The notes: generated from the letters alone by a model not told the origin. DNA of 64,000 bases from Pleurocapsa sp. FMAR1 (GCF_963665995.1 NZ_OY762512.1:496001-560000); one strand, 5' to 3'. Positions 47,688 to 57,160 are shown, counted from the first letter of the stretch. Program-made: numbers and translations.

Positions 47688-47930
47688 AACCTCGACAGTT
47701 CTTACGAAAGTTGCTCATGGGGGAAACCCCCAAGACCGCACTTTCGCGCTTTACTCACCCTCGACAACCAAGGGGTTCCCCCCGCAAGTACCTCACCCTC
47801 GACAGTTCCTTCAACGCGGGGAACCCGCGCAACGGACTCAGATGCGGACGAAGCGTCCTTTCTCGCAACGGGGGGAACCCCCGCAACGGTTTTGTCTCGC
47901 AATTATCAATTTTAGGCGCAAGAGTAAGAT
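47688..47930. repeat. Palindrome cluster after the SDR gene
   Basis: About 240 bases contain three CTCGACA units (near 47691, 47758 and 47790), the core-2 hairpin 47705-47746 and repeated GGGGGAACCCCC and GCGGGGAACCCGCGC cores. No gene is visible. Confidence 0.85.
47705..47746 (-). repeat. Core-2 hairpin, arms CGAAAGT/ACTTTCG
   Basis: The 28-nt core (47712-47739) is identical, as reverse complement, to the one at 37629-37656, but the 7-nt arms share no paired sequence with those of that copy. Confidence 0.85.
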
Positions 47931-48954
47931 TAGGGCATTATTAAGATTGGCGATCGCCAATTTTAATAGGCAAAATAAATGAACTATTCAGCTGCTAATT
48001 GTCTTGCACCATCACTTCAATGTTTTTCTGTTGTTCAATTGCCTGCCTTAATTGTTCTGTTTGTTATTTTAAAATGTTAAATAGATTACAAATATTCTCC
48101 TGATTCTTTAGTTGCTTGGGAAAAGTTTAATCCGTGAGAATCGACCACCTCTTCGAGCTTAGATAATATAATTTCCAAATTACTATCGCTAGACATAATG
48201 TAATGTAATGTTTGCCGATCTGAAATTAGTAGTGTGTTAACTGTTCAAAATATAGAATTAATTGGTACTGGTTTTAAAAAACTAGGTATTTGATTAAGCA
48301 GTTTTGAACCACGATAAATTTTAAATTAAAAAGCGAACGTTGTATTTTATTTGAACTTACTGTTCCCATTTAATTGTCTTTAGTAACGTAAAAACTGATA
48401 CAAAACTAAATTTAATAGTGGTTATATTAGTATTCTGTTGTCAATTAATTCTTGAATTGAGATTTTATTTCTGTATTTGTTGTTACTTTTAGTTTAAAGC
48501 AGATAGGTTGTATTACTCCAATAAAACTTTTACAGTCAAAAAATTGCGATCGCGATTAGAAGAAAAATATAAACAAAATATTAAGCCTTGCTAATTAAGC
48601 CTTGCTCAATATCTAATTAAGTATTTTCACCGTTAACTTATTGTTTTATTCTCATTACTATTATCTAAAACCTGCTTAAAGTAAGTCGATTTTGAGAATT
48701 TCTGACTAAGCAAAGCATTTGCCAGCAATAATCAATCAGGCATTAGTCCTCAATTATTGCTGACAAACTAATACCTCAACTACCACTAAAGTATGATGAT
48801 ACAAATTTTGTGAAGGGACATATTACTAGTAATACCCAAACAAAATAGAAAAGCAGTCTATATTCTCAAAGTCAGGATTGATCGGTAAGAATTCATTTGG
48901 CATCAAGACCAAATATTATCTTTCTAACCACTAAGTTCTTTAAAATAAAAAATT
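47931..48954. other. 1-kb stretch without an established gene
   Basis: The DNA is AT-rich with scattered GCGATCGC sites. A minus-strand frame at 48086-48196 (36 codons, MSSDSNLEIILSKLEEVVDS...) looks protein-like and is followed by an out-of-frame QLRQAIEQQKNIEVMVQDN, suggesting a decayed gene. Nothing else can be supported. Confidence 0.45.
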
Positions 48955-49155
48955 ATGATTCCTCTTCCTCTTGAATCTGAGTTACAGGTTATTCGTCTCA
49001 AACGCTACTTAGATAAATATCCTGAAGAAGCTTTCGAGCTAGCAATACAGCATTATGAAGACTTTCTCGCTTTAGCAGTGGAGTACAAAAAGCTTAAGGC
49101 AGAATTAAAATTGATGCCAATGCCTGCAAATAATCTTAGTAACTCTCAAAACTAA
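48955..49155 (+). CDS. Small conserved-looking protein of unknown function
   Basis: The 66-residue protein (MIPLPLESELQVIRLKRYLD...) is predicted to be two amphipathic helices rich in Leu, Glu and Tyr. The size and helix-turn-helix layout recall NblA-like phycobilisome proteolysis adaptors, but I see no decisive NblA residues. Good codon structure and an ATG without overlap support a real gene. No operon partner. Confidence 0.5.
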   Translation: MIPLPLESELQVIRLKRYLDKYPEEAFELAIQHYEDFLALAVEYKKLKAELKLMPMPANNLSNSQN

Positions 49156-49382
49156 CTAAATTAGGGCGGCAATAGAATAAACTTGTCATATTAAATTCTG
49201 TTTGGATTGAATACTTTAAAGTGATGTAAGCTGTGACTGAGAAAACTTGTAAAACCTTTAGCTTGTCGTAAGTTGGGTTACGCTACCGCTAACCCAATGA
49301 AATTAATGAAGCTACTGAGTTTCACGTTATTCTACCCACCTACAATCCGTTTTTATAAATTAAAGTACTTTATGAATCAGGT

Positions 49383-49727
49383 TTAGCTTTTGTGAGCCAT
49401 CTGCATCATAGAAAGGTAAGTCAACTCTAGCTGATTGTCAAAGTTGAGTTGCAAAATCTGTCTCAACTCAGCAAAAAAACCATCTCTGTGTTCTCTTTGC
49501 AACCTAATATACGGCGAGAGGGTACTTAACAGAGTTAGATAATCATCAATGCTGTAGTTAACCTTGCTGATTAAATGTTTTTCTGTTAAATCTTTAAAAT
49601 AGCCAGAATCGATTACTTCCTGACCCATTTTGCCCAGGTTTCCTTGGTAATTTGCCAAAGTTTCGTATTTATTTAACTCAGGTGCATAATTCTGATAAAT
49701 GCCTGTCAGTGCTTGGTACACTTTATA
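49383..49727 (-). pseudogene. Class I SAM methyltransferase, C-terminal part (split gene)
   Basis: Reading leftward from the IS630 end, the frame gives YKVYQALTGIYQNYAPELNK, then VIDSGYFKDLTEKHLISKVNYSIDDYLTLLSTLSPYI and MMQMAHKS, typical of the distal half of the methyltransferase whose first 165 residues lie at 9200-9696. Joined through one TA the reading frame is exact. It has no start of its own; the only ATG in frame belongs to IS630 sequence. Confidence 0.9.
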
Positions 49728-49794
49728 TAGCAATACGTGGCTAGGTTAGGACAAAATTAGCTAAAATCAAAGCGCTCGCCAAAACCGAAAAATA

Positions 49795-50746
49795 ATGCCT
49801 GCTCCCTATAGCTACGATTTAAGAAAAAAAGCCGTAGATGCCTGTTCTAGAGGTGAAAAGAAGAGAACTATTTGTCGATTGATGAAAATAAGCCGTAACA
49901 CCTTAGACCTATGGCTGAAAAGAGAACAAGAAACAGGAGACTTTAAAGCGGTCGCCGAGCGTCCCACCAGAGAAGAGCGAAAAATTCAGGATTTAGAGAG
50001 ATTCAAACAGTTTGTTAAACAACATAAAGATAAGACACAACAGCAAATGGCAGATTTGTGGGGAGAGAATCTTACCCAGCAAAATATTAGTGATGGAATT
50101 AAAAAGTTAGGCATAACCAGAAAAAAAGCGGTCAGACCCCGCGTCGCCGACAGGCGCAAGACAAAGGGCTTGCCCGCATGTACGCTGACCAAGACAAACT
50201 TACGGGTATCAAGAAACAGATGAAGAGAAAAGAAAAGAATTTCAAGAGCAACTAAAACATCAACAGGCAAATAACCTAGTTTATGTGGATGAAGCAGGAT
50301 TCGATAACCGAGACGATTATCCCTATGGTTATAGCCCCAAAGGAGAAAGATGTTAGGCACTCAAATCTGGTAAAAGAAATGAGAGAGTAAGTTGGATTGC
50401 TGCATTCAAAGAAGGAAAAGTGTTTGCTCCGTTAACTTTTGAAGGGTCATGTAATCGAGATTTATTTGAGACATGGCTTAAAGAAAGTTTGATTCCTCAA
50501 CTTCAACCTGGAAATATCATTATTATTGATAATGCTACTTTTCATAAAGGACAAAGTATTCAAGAAATAGTAGAAGAAGCAGGGTGCCAGATTTGGTATT
50601 TGCCCTCTTATTCTGCCGATCTAAACAAGATAGAGCGTTGGTGGTCGGTTCTCAAAACTTGGATGAAGCAGAGAGTTAAAGAATTTGAGACTGTTAGAGA
50701 ATGTGTTGATACAGCTTTCAAAAAATGTCCTAACGTATATGCGTAA
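49795..50746 (+). pseudogene. IS630 transposase, copy 2 (insert, frameshift and stop)
   Basis: The helix-turn-helix part runs 49795-50223 and the DDE part to 50746. Between them the 63-64 nt hairpin insert shifts the frame, and a TAG at 50355-50357 interrupts the catalytic half. At least this copy cannot supply transposase. Confidence 0.85.
50130..50190 (-). repeat. Core-1 hairpin inside IS630 copy 2
   Basis: It has the same sequence and position as 10258-10318 (arms GGTCAG/CTGACC), showing that the insert predates the spread of this IS630 lineage or was copied with it. Confidence 0.85.
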
Positions 50747-50751
50747 TGCTA

Positions 50752-51961
50752 TACATGGATTGATATTGAACGTTTTAAAACCATTAACGATAGCTTAGGC
50801 AAGCAAATAGGCGATCGCCTGATTATTTTGGCAGGAAAACGCATTCAGAACTCTATTCGCTCCCAAGATAAGCCAGCCAGGATCGCCAATGCTACATTTG
50901 CCGTGGCGTTATTAACCTTAAAAGATCGAGAGCAGGCGATCGCGATCGCTAAACGAATCCAAAAAGATTTAGCTCAAGTATTTAATATACAACAAGAAAT
51001 TGTTATCTCTACTAACCTGGGTATTGCTTTTCATCATTCAGGAGAAAAAATTCAAGCAGAAGAGCTACTGAGAAACAGCAATATAGCACAAGATCGCGCC
51101 CAAATTATTGGTAAAAATCAGTAGGCAATTTTTACCCCCAAAATGCACTCAGAAACCGTTGCTCAGTGGCAGTTGGAAAACGATCTCAGGCAAGCGATCG
51201 CTAATCAGGAGTTTGAACTATACTATCAGCCAATCATCAATCTCAAAAGAGATCGCCTTGCTGGATTTGAAGCTTTAGTACGCTGGATTTCGCCTACCAG
51301 AGGCTTTGTTTCTCCTGGAGAATTTGTTCCCTTAGCCGAAGCAACAGGACTAATTATTCCTTTAGGAGACTGGATTTTACGCACAGCCTGTCAGCAAATG
51401 TATCAGTGGCATCAGCAGTTTACCCCACAACCAGGATTGACTGTCAGTATTAATCTTTCTAGTCATCAATTTTCACCAGATTTAGTTCAGCAGGTAGAGC
51501 AAATACTGGCTGAAACCAAACTTAATGCCCAATTTCTAAAACTGGAAATTACCGAAAGTGCGATGATGGACAATGTAGAAAAAGCGATCGCATTGCTACA
51601 CCAACTAAAAGCCTTGGGCATTAAATTGAGTATTGATGACTTTGGTACTGGTTACTCTTCTTTAAGCTATCTACAGCAGTTTGGCGCGGATACTATAAAG
51701 GTCGATCAATCCTTTGTGCGTCAAATGGAACAGTCAGATAAAAATAAAGCGATCGTCGATATTATTATTACTTTAGCTCAAAAGTTAGACATGGACGTAA
51801 TTGCCGAAGGTATTGAAACCGAAAATCATCAGCATATTCTTAAGGCTTTAAATTGCGAATATGGTCAGGGATATTTTTTTGCTAAACCTCTCAAAAGTGA
51901 AGATGCAACCAAGCTTTTAGCGCAACAATTTTCTGCCGATCATGTTGACAATTCTATTTAA
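50752..51961 (+). pseudogene. GGDEF-EAL protein: 5'-truncated, one in-frame stop
   Basis: From the IS630 end the frame reads TWIDIERFKTINDSLGKQIGD, the start of a GGDEF domain whose signature is degenerate (ARIANATFAVAL where RxGGDEF is expected). It continues to GKNQ, meets TAG at 51122-51124, and goes on in the same frame as AIFTPKMHSETVAQWQLENDL into an EAL domain (51143-51961) with all phosphodiesterase motifs: GFEALVRW, LEITESA, IDDFGTGYSSLSYL, KVDQSFV and AEGIET. The EAL part could still be made from ATG 51143. Another 13 residues of the GGDEF domain lie at 10721-10758 across the inferred inversion. Confidence 0.85.
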
Positions 51962-51998
51962 CGCTACTTTCGGGTTGTGAACATGAAATGGTTGGGCT

Positions 51999-52040
51999 GT
52001 AACCTATAACCTGTAATCTATAACCTATAACCTATAACCA
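51999..52040 (+). repeat. Short tandem repeat (CTATAAC heptamers)
   Basis: About six units of CTRTAAC/CTATAAC follow one another, the heptameric tandem-repeat style common in cyanobacterial intergenic DNA. The rest of the 200-bp gap to the DUF29 fragment shows nothing else. Confidence 0.75.
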
Positions 52041-52164
52041 AAAAGCCTTTGAAAGATTTGTTGATTTTCCTAACCTAAAATTTCATCATCGAAAAACGGT
52101 TTTTCAATTACCTCTGTTTGCAATAGCTCTACTCTTCCACGCGAACCGACGTTATTTAATTAAA

Positions 52165-52640
52165 TTACATCTCTGTTGACAAATATCCAACGGGAAAGCG
52201 ATCGCTAACAAACTCAACTAAACTATCTGCATCTAAATTATAAGTAAGCTTTAGCAGCTTTAAGGTGATACTTTGTAATCTGGCTAAATCTAGCAATGAT
52301 TTAAGTTGTTTGATTTCTATTTCTCCACAAGCTTCATCAGCAGCTTGAAAAATGGCATCTGGATATGTAGCGTCAAAATGTTCTAGCCACTGGTTTTTTT
52401 GGATATATTGAGATTTTTTACCCAATTTATTGCGCTTTTGAATTTCTCTGAGACTATTTAAAATTGAACTACGCCAGCTTCGAGTAACTCTTTTTTCTAC
52501 TTGGATTTTAATGAGATGAATTAATAAAATGACTAGAAAAGATTCAAGATTGTTGATTTTATCCTGTCTGCCCATCTCTTCTAGTTCTGCAACTATGGAA
52601 ATTGCACGCTCATATTGATGGTTTAGCAGACAGTGTTTTA
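52165..52640 (-). pseudogene. DUF29 family protein, N-terminus removed by an insertion
   Basis: The frame encodes VAELEEMGRQDKINNLESFLVILLIHLIKIQ and RSWRSSILNSLREIQ, the hallmark of DUF29 (EEIExMGRxE... LLxHLLKxQ... WRxTI). The N-terminal DFYLWLE-type part is missing: the sequence meets the ISY100-like element at 52641 and the ATG in frame is borrowed from the element end. I could not recover the N-terminal piece in the right flank. Confidence 0.75.
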
Positions 52641-53553
52641 TAGTCATTCTAAATAATTTGCGTATGATTTAAGGATGTCATCCAAAGAAGTACCAGGAGC
52701 GGAATAAATACGTCTTTTTTTGAGGATGGCAAAGTCTTGTTCGATACGATTAAAATCGGCTGAATAGGGCGGTAAAAACAAAACTTTATGACCCGCTTGT
52801 TCGGCAATACGAAATACATCATTTTGCCGATGAAATGCTGCATTATCAAGAATAAGAGTAGAGTTCGGATTCAATTCGGGAATGAGATGCTCTTCAAGCC
52901 ACTGATTAAACCAGAAAGCGTTAGTACTTCCTTTAAAAAGAACTGGTGCTAATAATTCTTTGCCTCTTTTTCCTGCTATTAAGCTTGTTCTCGTTCCTCT
53001 TTTGCCATTGCGCTCGCCATAGGTTTTTTGTCCTCGTTTTGACCATCCATATGGGCGATAAACATATTCTTCAAAGCCCGATTCATCCAAGTAAACTAAG
53101 TTATTTGAACCATCTAAAACAACAATCTCACGCAAATTTCTCAGAAAAGCGATTCGTTGACCATGCTTACGTTCACTATATTTCAGAGTTTTTTTTACGA
53201 GTCAATTTCATTTGTTTTTAAGCAGATCTAATCGCACTCGTATGGACTCCAAAATGTTGCGCCCGCTCTCTCAAAAGAGCGTCTGGATTTTCTTGAATAT
53301 GTTGGATAAGTGCTTTCCAATCTAGTTTTCGCTTTCTTCCTAGTTGTGGTGTTGGAGTTAAATTCTTTCTTTGACACCAATCATTCACACACCACAAACT
53401 TACCTCATATCTTCTTGATGCTTCTGCCTTTGAGCCTCCCGTCGCTACAAAGTCAACTACTCGTTTTCGTAAATCTACACTATAAGTCATCTAATAGGAT
53501 TGATTTTTCAACTCAATCCTATTATTCCATATGTTTCCTATTTAGAATGACTA
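52641..53553 (-). mobile_element. ISY100-like element (IS630/Tc1 superfamily)
   Basis: The 913-bp element has ends TAGTCATTCTAAATA on each side (inverted) and TA duplications at 52639-52640 and 53554-53555. It is a different element from the two 1024-bp IS630 copies. It inserted into a DUF29 gene. The right flank begins ACGTATTGCTATA, the same 13 bases that end IS630 copy 1, so it may have landed on a solo IS630 end. Confidence 0.88.
52644..53490 (-). pseudogene. ISY100-like transposase in two frames
   Basis: The N-terminal frame 53218-53490 (TYSVDLRKRVVDFVATGGSK, with paired helix-turn-helix motifs, to FGVHTSAIRSA) ends in a stop. The catalytic frame (KKTLKYSERKHGQRIAFLRN onward, DDE residues in VYLDESGF, LILDNAAFH and YSADFNRIEQ) runs 53135-52644 with sense extending upstream. 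The intervening sequence includes a run of eight A, a possible slippage point, but another break is needed upstream, so a dead gene is more likely than programmed frameshifting. Confidence 0.75.
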
Positions 53554-53720
53554 TACGTATTGCTATATCTATTAAAAATGCAGCCACTATCGAGAGATTG
53601 CTGATTCTCAAGAAAAACTCACGGATTAACAGTGTTAATCAAGAACTAACCAACAAAACCAGCATTAAACTGTTTAAGAAGAGTATTTAAAACCAAAGTA
53701 TTAATTGATAAAAATAAGAT

Positions 53721-53927
53721 TTAATCAGCTAAATCGACTAAAGCTTCTGAGTCAAAATTAATCGTACCTGAACTTGAATAGCGATAACGATCGCCCAGAA
53801 ATACTGATAGCTTGATGTTAGTTTTATCTGAAATAGAGATATGTTTAACAGTGCATACCTGCATTTTGTTTTTAAAGTAGGCAATAATATGGTCGCCAGT
53901 CTGAATATTTAAGGCTTGGATCTTCAT
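53721..53927 (-). CDS. Small protein of unknown function
   Basis: The 68-residue protein begins MKIQALNIQTGDHIIAYFKN and looks like a small beta-barrel: alternating hydrophobic strands, TGDHI at the first turn, no membrane segment. Codon structure is good and an ATG is well placed. It precedes ruvB by 91 bases in the same orientation reading away from it. Family unknown. The 160 bases to its right hold a plus-strand frame (ATIERLLILKKNS...) that looks like the tail of another disrupted gene. Confidence 0.5.
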   Translation of the reverse strand: MKIQALNIQTGDHIIAYFKNKMQVCTVKHISISDKTNIKLSVFLGDRYRYSSSGTINFDSEALVDLAD

Positions 53928-54018
53928 ACCTATTATCTTATCTAAAAATCTCCTCAGATTTAAAGATTTAAATCAAGCCTGCAAATAAATTAGTGTTTTG
54001 CTTTATTTAGCTTCGATT

Positions 54019-55113
54019 TTATTTTGAAAAAATGTCAACAGAATCATGGCTAGAAAATCCTAGATGTTGGTAGGCTTTAGCAGTAACCATTCTGCCTCGG
54101 TGGGTGCGACTCAGATAACCGTTTTGCAACAGGTATGGCTCATAAACCTCTTCAATAGTTTTGCGATCTTCTCCTGTAGCAGCAGCGATCGCTTCTAAGC
54201 CAACAGGTCCACCATTAAACTGTTTGATAATAGTGTTTAATACCAAGCGATCTGTCCAATCTAAACCTTCTCGATCCACATCAAACAGATCCATAGCCGT
54301 AGCTGCTAATTCTGCGGTAATGGTTTCGGCTTTTTGCACCTCCACATAGTCTCTAACCCTTCTTAAGAGGCGATTGGCAATACGAGGTGTTCCGCGAGAA
54401 CGACGAGCAATTTCGATCGCCCCTGACTCGGTTATCGGCGTACTAATAATTTGTGCGGTGCGTTTGACAATCAAAGTTAGTTCATCTAGCTCATAAAAAC
54501 GTAGTCTTTGAATAATACCAAAGCGATCGCGCAACGGCGAAGAAAGAGAACCAGCTTTGGTGGTTGCACCCACAAGAGTAAAGGGAGATAAAGGAATACT
54601 GCGGGTTTTGGCAGTCTGTCCCTTACCAATAGTTACATCCAGACGAAAATCCTCCATAGCAGGATAGAGCAGTTCTTCCGTCATCCGATTTAAACGATGA
54701 ATTTCATCGATAAACAAAATATCTCCTGGCTGAAGATTTACTAAAAGTCCTGTAATATCTCTGGGACGTTCTAAGGCTGGTGCGGAGGTTATTTTGCAGT
54801 TGACTCTCATTTCTGTGGCTAAGATCAAAGAGATGGTGGTTTTACCTAACCCTGGAGGACCGTACAATAGCAGATGATCTAAAGAGTCTTGTCTACCTTT
54901 GGCTGCTGCGATCGCAATATTAAGAATCCCCTTGAGATCCTTTTGTCCTATATAGTCTGCTAATCGCTGAGGACGAATTTTATCTTCAGTATTTTCCGTT
55001 TCCTCATTGTTTGCCTGTGCCAACATCAATTCTGGTTCAGATTGGCGTTTGCGGGGTGGAAATGACTGTTTTGGGGTTGAGTTGGATGAGTCGGAAGATC
55101 TTTTGATTGCCAT
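54019..55113 (-). CDS. ruvB: Holliday junction branch migration ATPase
   Basis: RuvB is the hexameric motor that with RuvA drives branch migration. The 364 residues contain [15 protein letters not shown], Walker [13 protein letters not shown], Walker [13 protein letters not shown], the sensor loop [20 protein letters not shown] and the C-terminal winged helix with [33 protein letters not shown] sequence. The N-terminal 45 residues are a low-complexity extension typical of cyanobacteria. Confidence 0.97.
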   Translation of the reverse strand: MAIKRSSDSSNSTPKQSFPPRKRQSEPELMLAQANNEETENTEDKIRPQRLADYIGQKDLKGILNIAIAAAKGRQDSLDHLLLYGPPGLGKTTISLILATEMRVNCKITSAPALERPRDITGLLVNLQPGDILFIDEIHRLNRMTEELLYPAMEDFRLDVTIGKGQTAKTRSIPLSPFTLVGATTKAGSLSSPLRDRFGIIQRLRFYELDELTLIVKRTAQIISTPITESGAIEIARRSRGTPRIANRLLRRVRDYVEVQKAETITAELAATAMDLFDVDREGLDWTDRLVLNTIIKQFNGGPVGLEAIAAATGEDRKTIEEVYEPYLLQNGYLSRTHRGRMVTAKAYQHLGFSSHDSVDIFSK

Positions 55114-55226
55114 TGCAGCTAAGAAAAAAGTTTGCTCGGCTTGAATATTATATATTGTGACATTTAAATTGAAGCGATAAATATAGGTAGCTTTGTTTAT
55201 AAATATTCTTGGTTTGTGATCGTAAC

Positions 55227-56225
55227 TTATGGCTCACCTTTATGAATAATAGTAAGAGTTCGCCGAGCATAATTGCGTAGTTCCGAATCGCTTATATAAG
55301 CTGTACTACTAGTAACATCAGTATTATGATGAAATTGACCCGCATAGTCATTTATTTCATCAAGTTCTGTTGCTAATGGTTGTAAGTAAAAAAGCGGATT
55401 AGGTAATTGTGCTAATTTAACATCTCCAATAATTTGCCCAAAAAGCTTGCATCGTTTGACGTGTCCTGGAAATCGACGATGTAAATATCCTTCGAGTAAT
55501 GAGCGAATAGCTTTGGCTACTGAATGTAAATCATTAACTGCTTGACCATCTATAAAATCCTGAAGCATTTTATGATCTCTGTAATAGTTGGATGCGCACT
55601 CTTTATCAATATCACAGGTGGAAAAATTAGAGTAGTCATTATTGACCCGATTGATTTTTTGAACCACGTTTGAATTTAACGGCAACTTGGCAAATTCTTT
55701 CAGTGTCATTCCGTTTCTATAGGCTGCTAATGTTTTCTCGACATTAACCACTTCTTTTTGACTTTCAGATGCTTTGCGTGTTTAACTATCAACTTGTTGT
55801 TTCAATTGAACGGCATCCTCACCTAGTGCAAATTCCAATAATCCTTGTCTATGGTTTGTTTGAATTTAGGTTCCAGGATATACGTTGTTGTCAACAAATT
55901 CAGTATCAAAAACTATAATGTCAGGGTAGGAGCAAGACCACTTTTCCCCGTCAAACTTAGCTTGTTTATGAGAAGTCCCATTTTTGAACAAGAGCTTTAT
56001 TTCTGGCAAATTACCACTGTCTAGTGTTTGCCGATTTCTAATCGATTCCGTGTCGTCTTTCGCACAAGAACGCAGTATGCTTGCCAATGTTGATTTACCG
56101 CGACCGTTTTCTGCATAAATCAAAGTGGCTTTATCAAAATCAGGTGAAGTACGTTCAGCATTGCTAAATAGCCCTAAGTTCTTAATGCATAGTATTTTTT
56201 TAAGCATACGTGTGACTAATTTCAA
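55227..56225 (-). pseudogene. AAA_13 / RloC-like ATPase, decayed
   Basis: One reading frame carries an N-terminal ATPase start (MLKKILCIKNLGLF, Walker A IYAENGRGKSTLASILRS near residue 40, QTLDSGNLPEIKLLFKNGT), then TAA at 55866-55868 within VYPGT-IQTNHRQGLLEFALGE, another TAA near 55781, and finally the C-terminal AAA_13 end (DLHSVAKAIRSLLEGYLHRRFPG). All pieces are in the same frame, so two nonsense codons broke it, and a large internal deletion must have removed the coiled-coil and distal ATPase centre. Intact relatives are 700-800 residues, and some (RloC, PrrC-like) are anticodon nucleases in phage defence. Confidence 0.75.
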
Positions 56226-56517
56226 GGTTTATAATTTAGTCTGCCCATTGATAATAGTAATCTTGCTCTCAAATCCTAAATACTTAAAAAACAATAAAAT
56301 TATAAATTAATATTTTGCTTTCCGCAGTCTTGGAGGTGTTGAGGGGAATCTTAATAACAACGATTTAAGTATACTTTTTAATGCGATTTGATTCTTAAAA
56401 TCAACTATTCTTCATCGGCAAAATCAACATATATTCAGGCTTTTCATTTTAAGCAAAATAGACCTCCTAAATATTAAACTTATTTTAGGAAGAGAATTTT
56501 GAGGAGCAAATTTTTAT
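56226..56517. other. Intergenic region before the bilin lyase gene
   Basis: It holds 292 AT-rich bases. No gene or clear terminator is visible. Immediately before the lyase ATG there is AGGAAGAG and GAGGAGC (the latter about 10 bases upstream), a good ribosome site supporting the start at 56518. Confidence 0.5.
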
Positions 56518-57093
56518 ATGCGTTTAACTGTACCCATGACCATGATGGAGTTTTTTCGCAAGAGTGAAGGCAAATGGTATACAGAGAGAAGCGTGCATCA
56601 TTTTGATATTGTGGCGGATGAATCAGGAGAATCTAACTTAATTATTAAGGTGGTTGAGCCTGACGATCCTAAAGTTAAACAGGTGTGCGATGTGCAAAGA
56701 ATCGATCCAACTAAAGCCAAGGGTGGCGGTAGCTTTAGTTGGCAAGATAACTTAGAAGAAAAAGAACCCAATCCTAACTATGCTGCCATTTTAATTGATG
56801 TTCCTGATGATGAAACGGGACGTAGTGGCAAATTGATCCGTGATAAAGGTTATGTTGATGGATTACCAGTAATTAGTCGCTATTGGTTTGGAGAAGACGG
56901 TATTTTAACTATTAATACCGATTACGACAATAACCAAGGACAAGAACGCTGCTGGTTTCTAACTGATGATTTTAGAGTTAGGGTTAGCACAATTCAAATG
57001 CTTAATGGTGTAAGCCTCATGGCTTATTGTTCTGAGCGTCGTTGTGTCTCCAATGACGAGCTTAAGAAAATGGCTCAAAGTCATGCTGCTTAA
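56518..57093 (+). CDS. CpcS/CpeS-family phycobiliprotein lyase
   Basis: The 191-residue protein has the CpcS/CpeS (lipocalin-like) fold signature: MMEFFRKSEGKWYTERSVHHFD near the N-terminus, GRSGKLIRDKGYVDGLPVISRYWFGEDGILTINTDYDN in the middle and QERCWFLTDDFRVRVSTIQMLNGVSLMAYCSERR at the end. These enzymes attach bilins to Cys82-type sites of phycobiliproteins. With cpeBA in the same window a phycoerythrin role (CpeS) is plausible, but phycocyanin/allophycocyanin service (CpcS) cannot be excluded. It stands alone with its own terminator. Confidence 0.88.
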   Translation: MRLTVPMTMMEFFRKSEGKWYTERSVHHFDIVADESGESNLIIKVVEPDDPKVKQVCDVQRIDPTKAKGGGSFSWQDNLEEKEPNPNYAAILIDVPDDETGRSGKLIRDKGYVDGLPVISRYWFGEDGILTINTDYDNNQGQERCWFLTDDFRVRVSTIQMLNGVSLMAYCSERRCVSNDELKKMAQSHAA

Positions 57094-57119
57094 TGGAATA
57101 CGTTGAGAATTGACTATTT

Positions 57120-57160
57120 CTGATAGCTATTAGCTGTCAGCCATCAGCTATCAGTTTTTT
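57120..57160 (+). terminator. Intrinsic terminator after the bilin lyase gene
   Basis: CTGATAGCT (57120-57128) pairs with AGCTATCAG (57146-57154), followed by TTTTTT. An AGCTGTCAGCC segment in the loop can form alternative pairings. The stop codon of the convergent 106-residue gene lies inside the right arm. Confidence 0.8.

Larger units (their letters stand above)
49728..50751 (+). mobile_element. IS630-family insertion sequence, copy 2
   Basis: The 1024-bp element, flanked by TA (49726-49727 and 50752-50753), is the inverted near-identical partner of 9697-10720. Differences seen: Leu/Pro in the AER(L/P)TREER segment, Tyr/Cys in NLV(Y/C)VDEAGF, and a TAG in place of TAC within GERC(Y)ALK, so copy 2 also has a nonsense mutation in the catalytic part. 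It contains the same core-1 insert (50130-50190). Confidence 0.92.

Noticed and set aside
51997-52040. Possible CRISPR array
   Set aside because: The repeat units are contiguous heptamers without spacers; no cas genes are in the window.
53146-53168. Programmed frameshift at an A8 run in the ISY100-like transposase
   Set aside because: A single slip at the A8 run does not connect the two frames, because the first frame ends before reaching it; simple decay is more likely.
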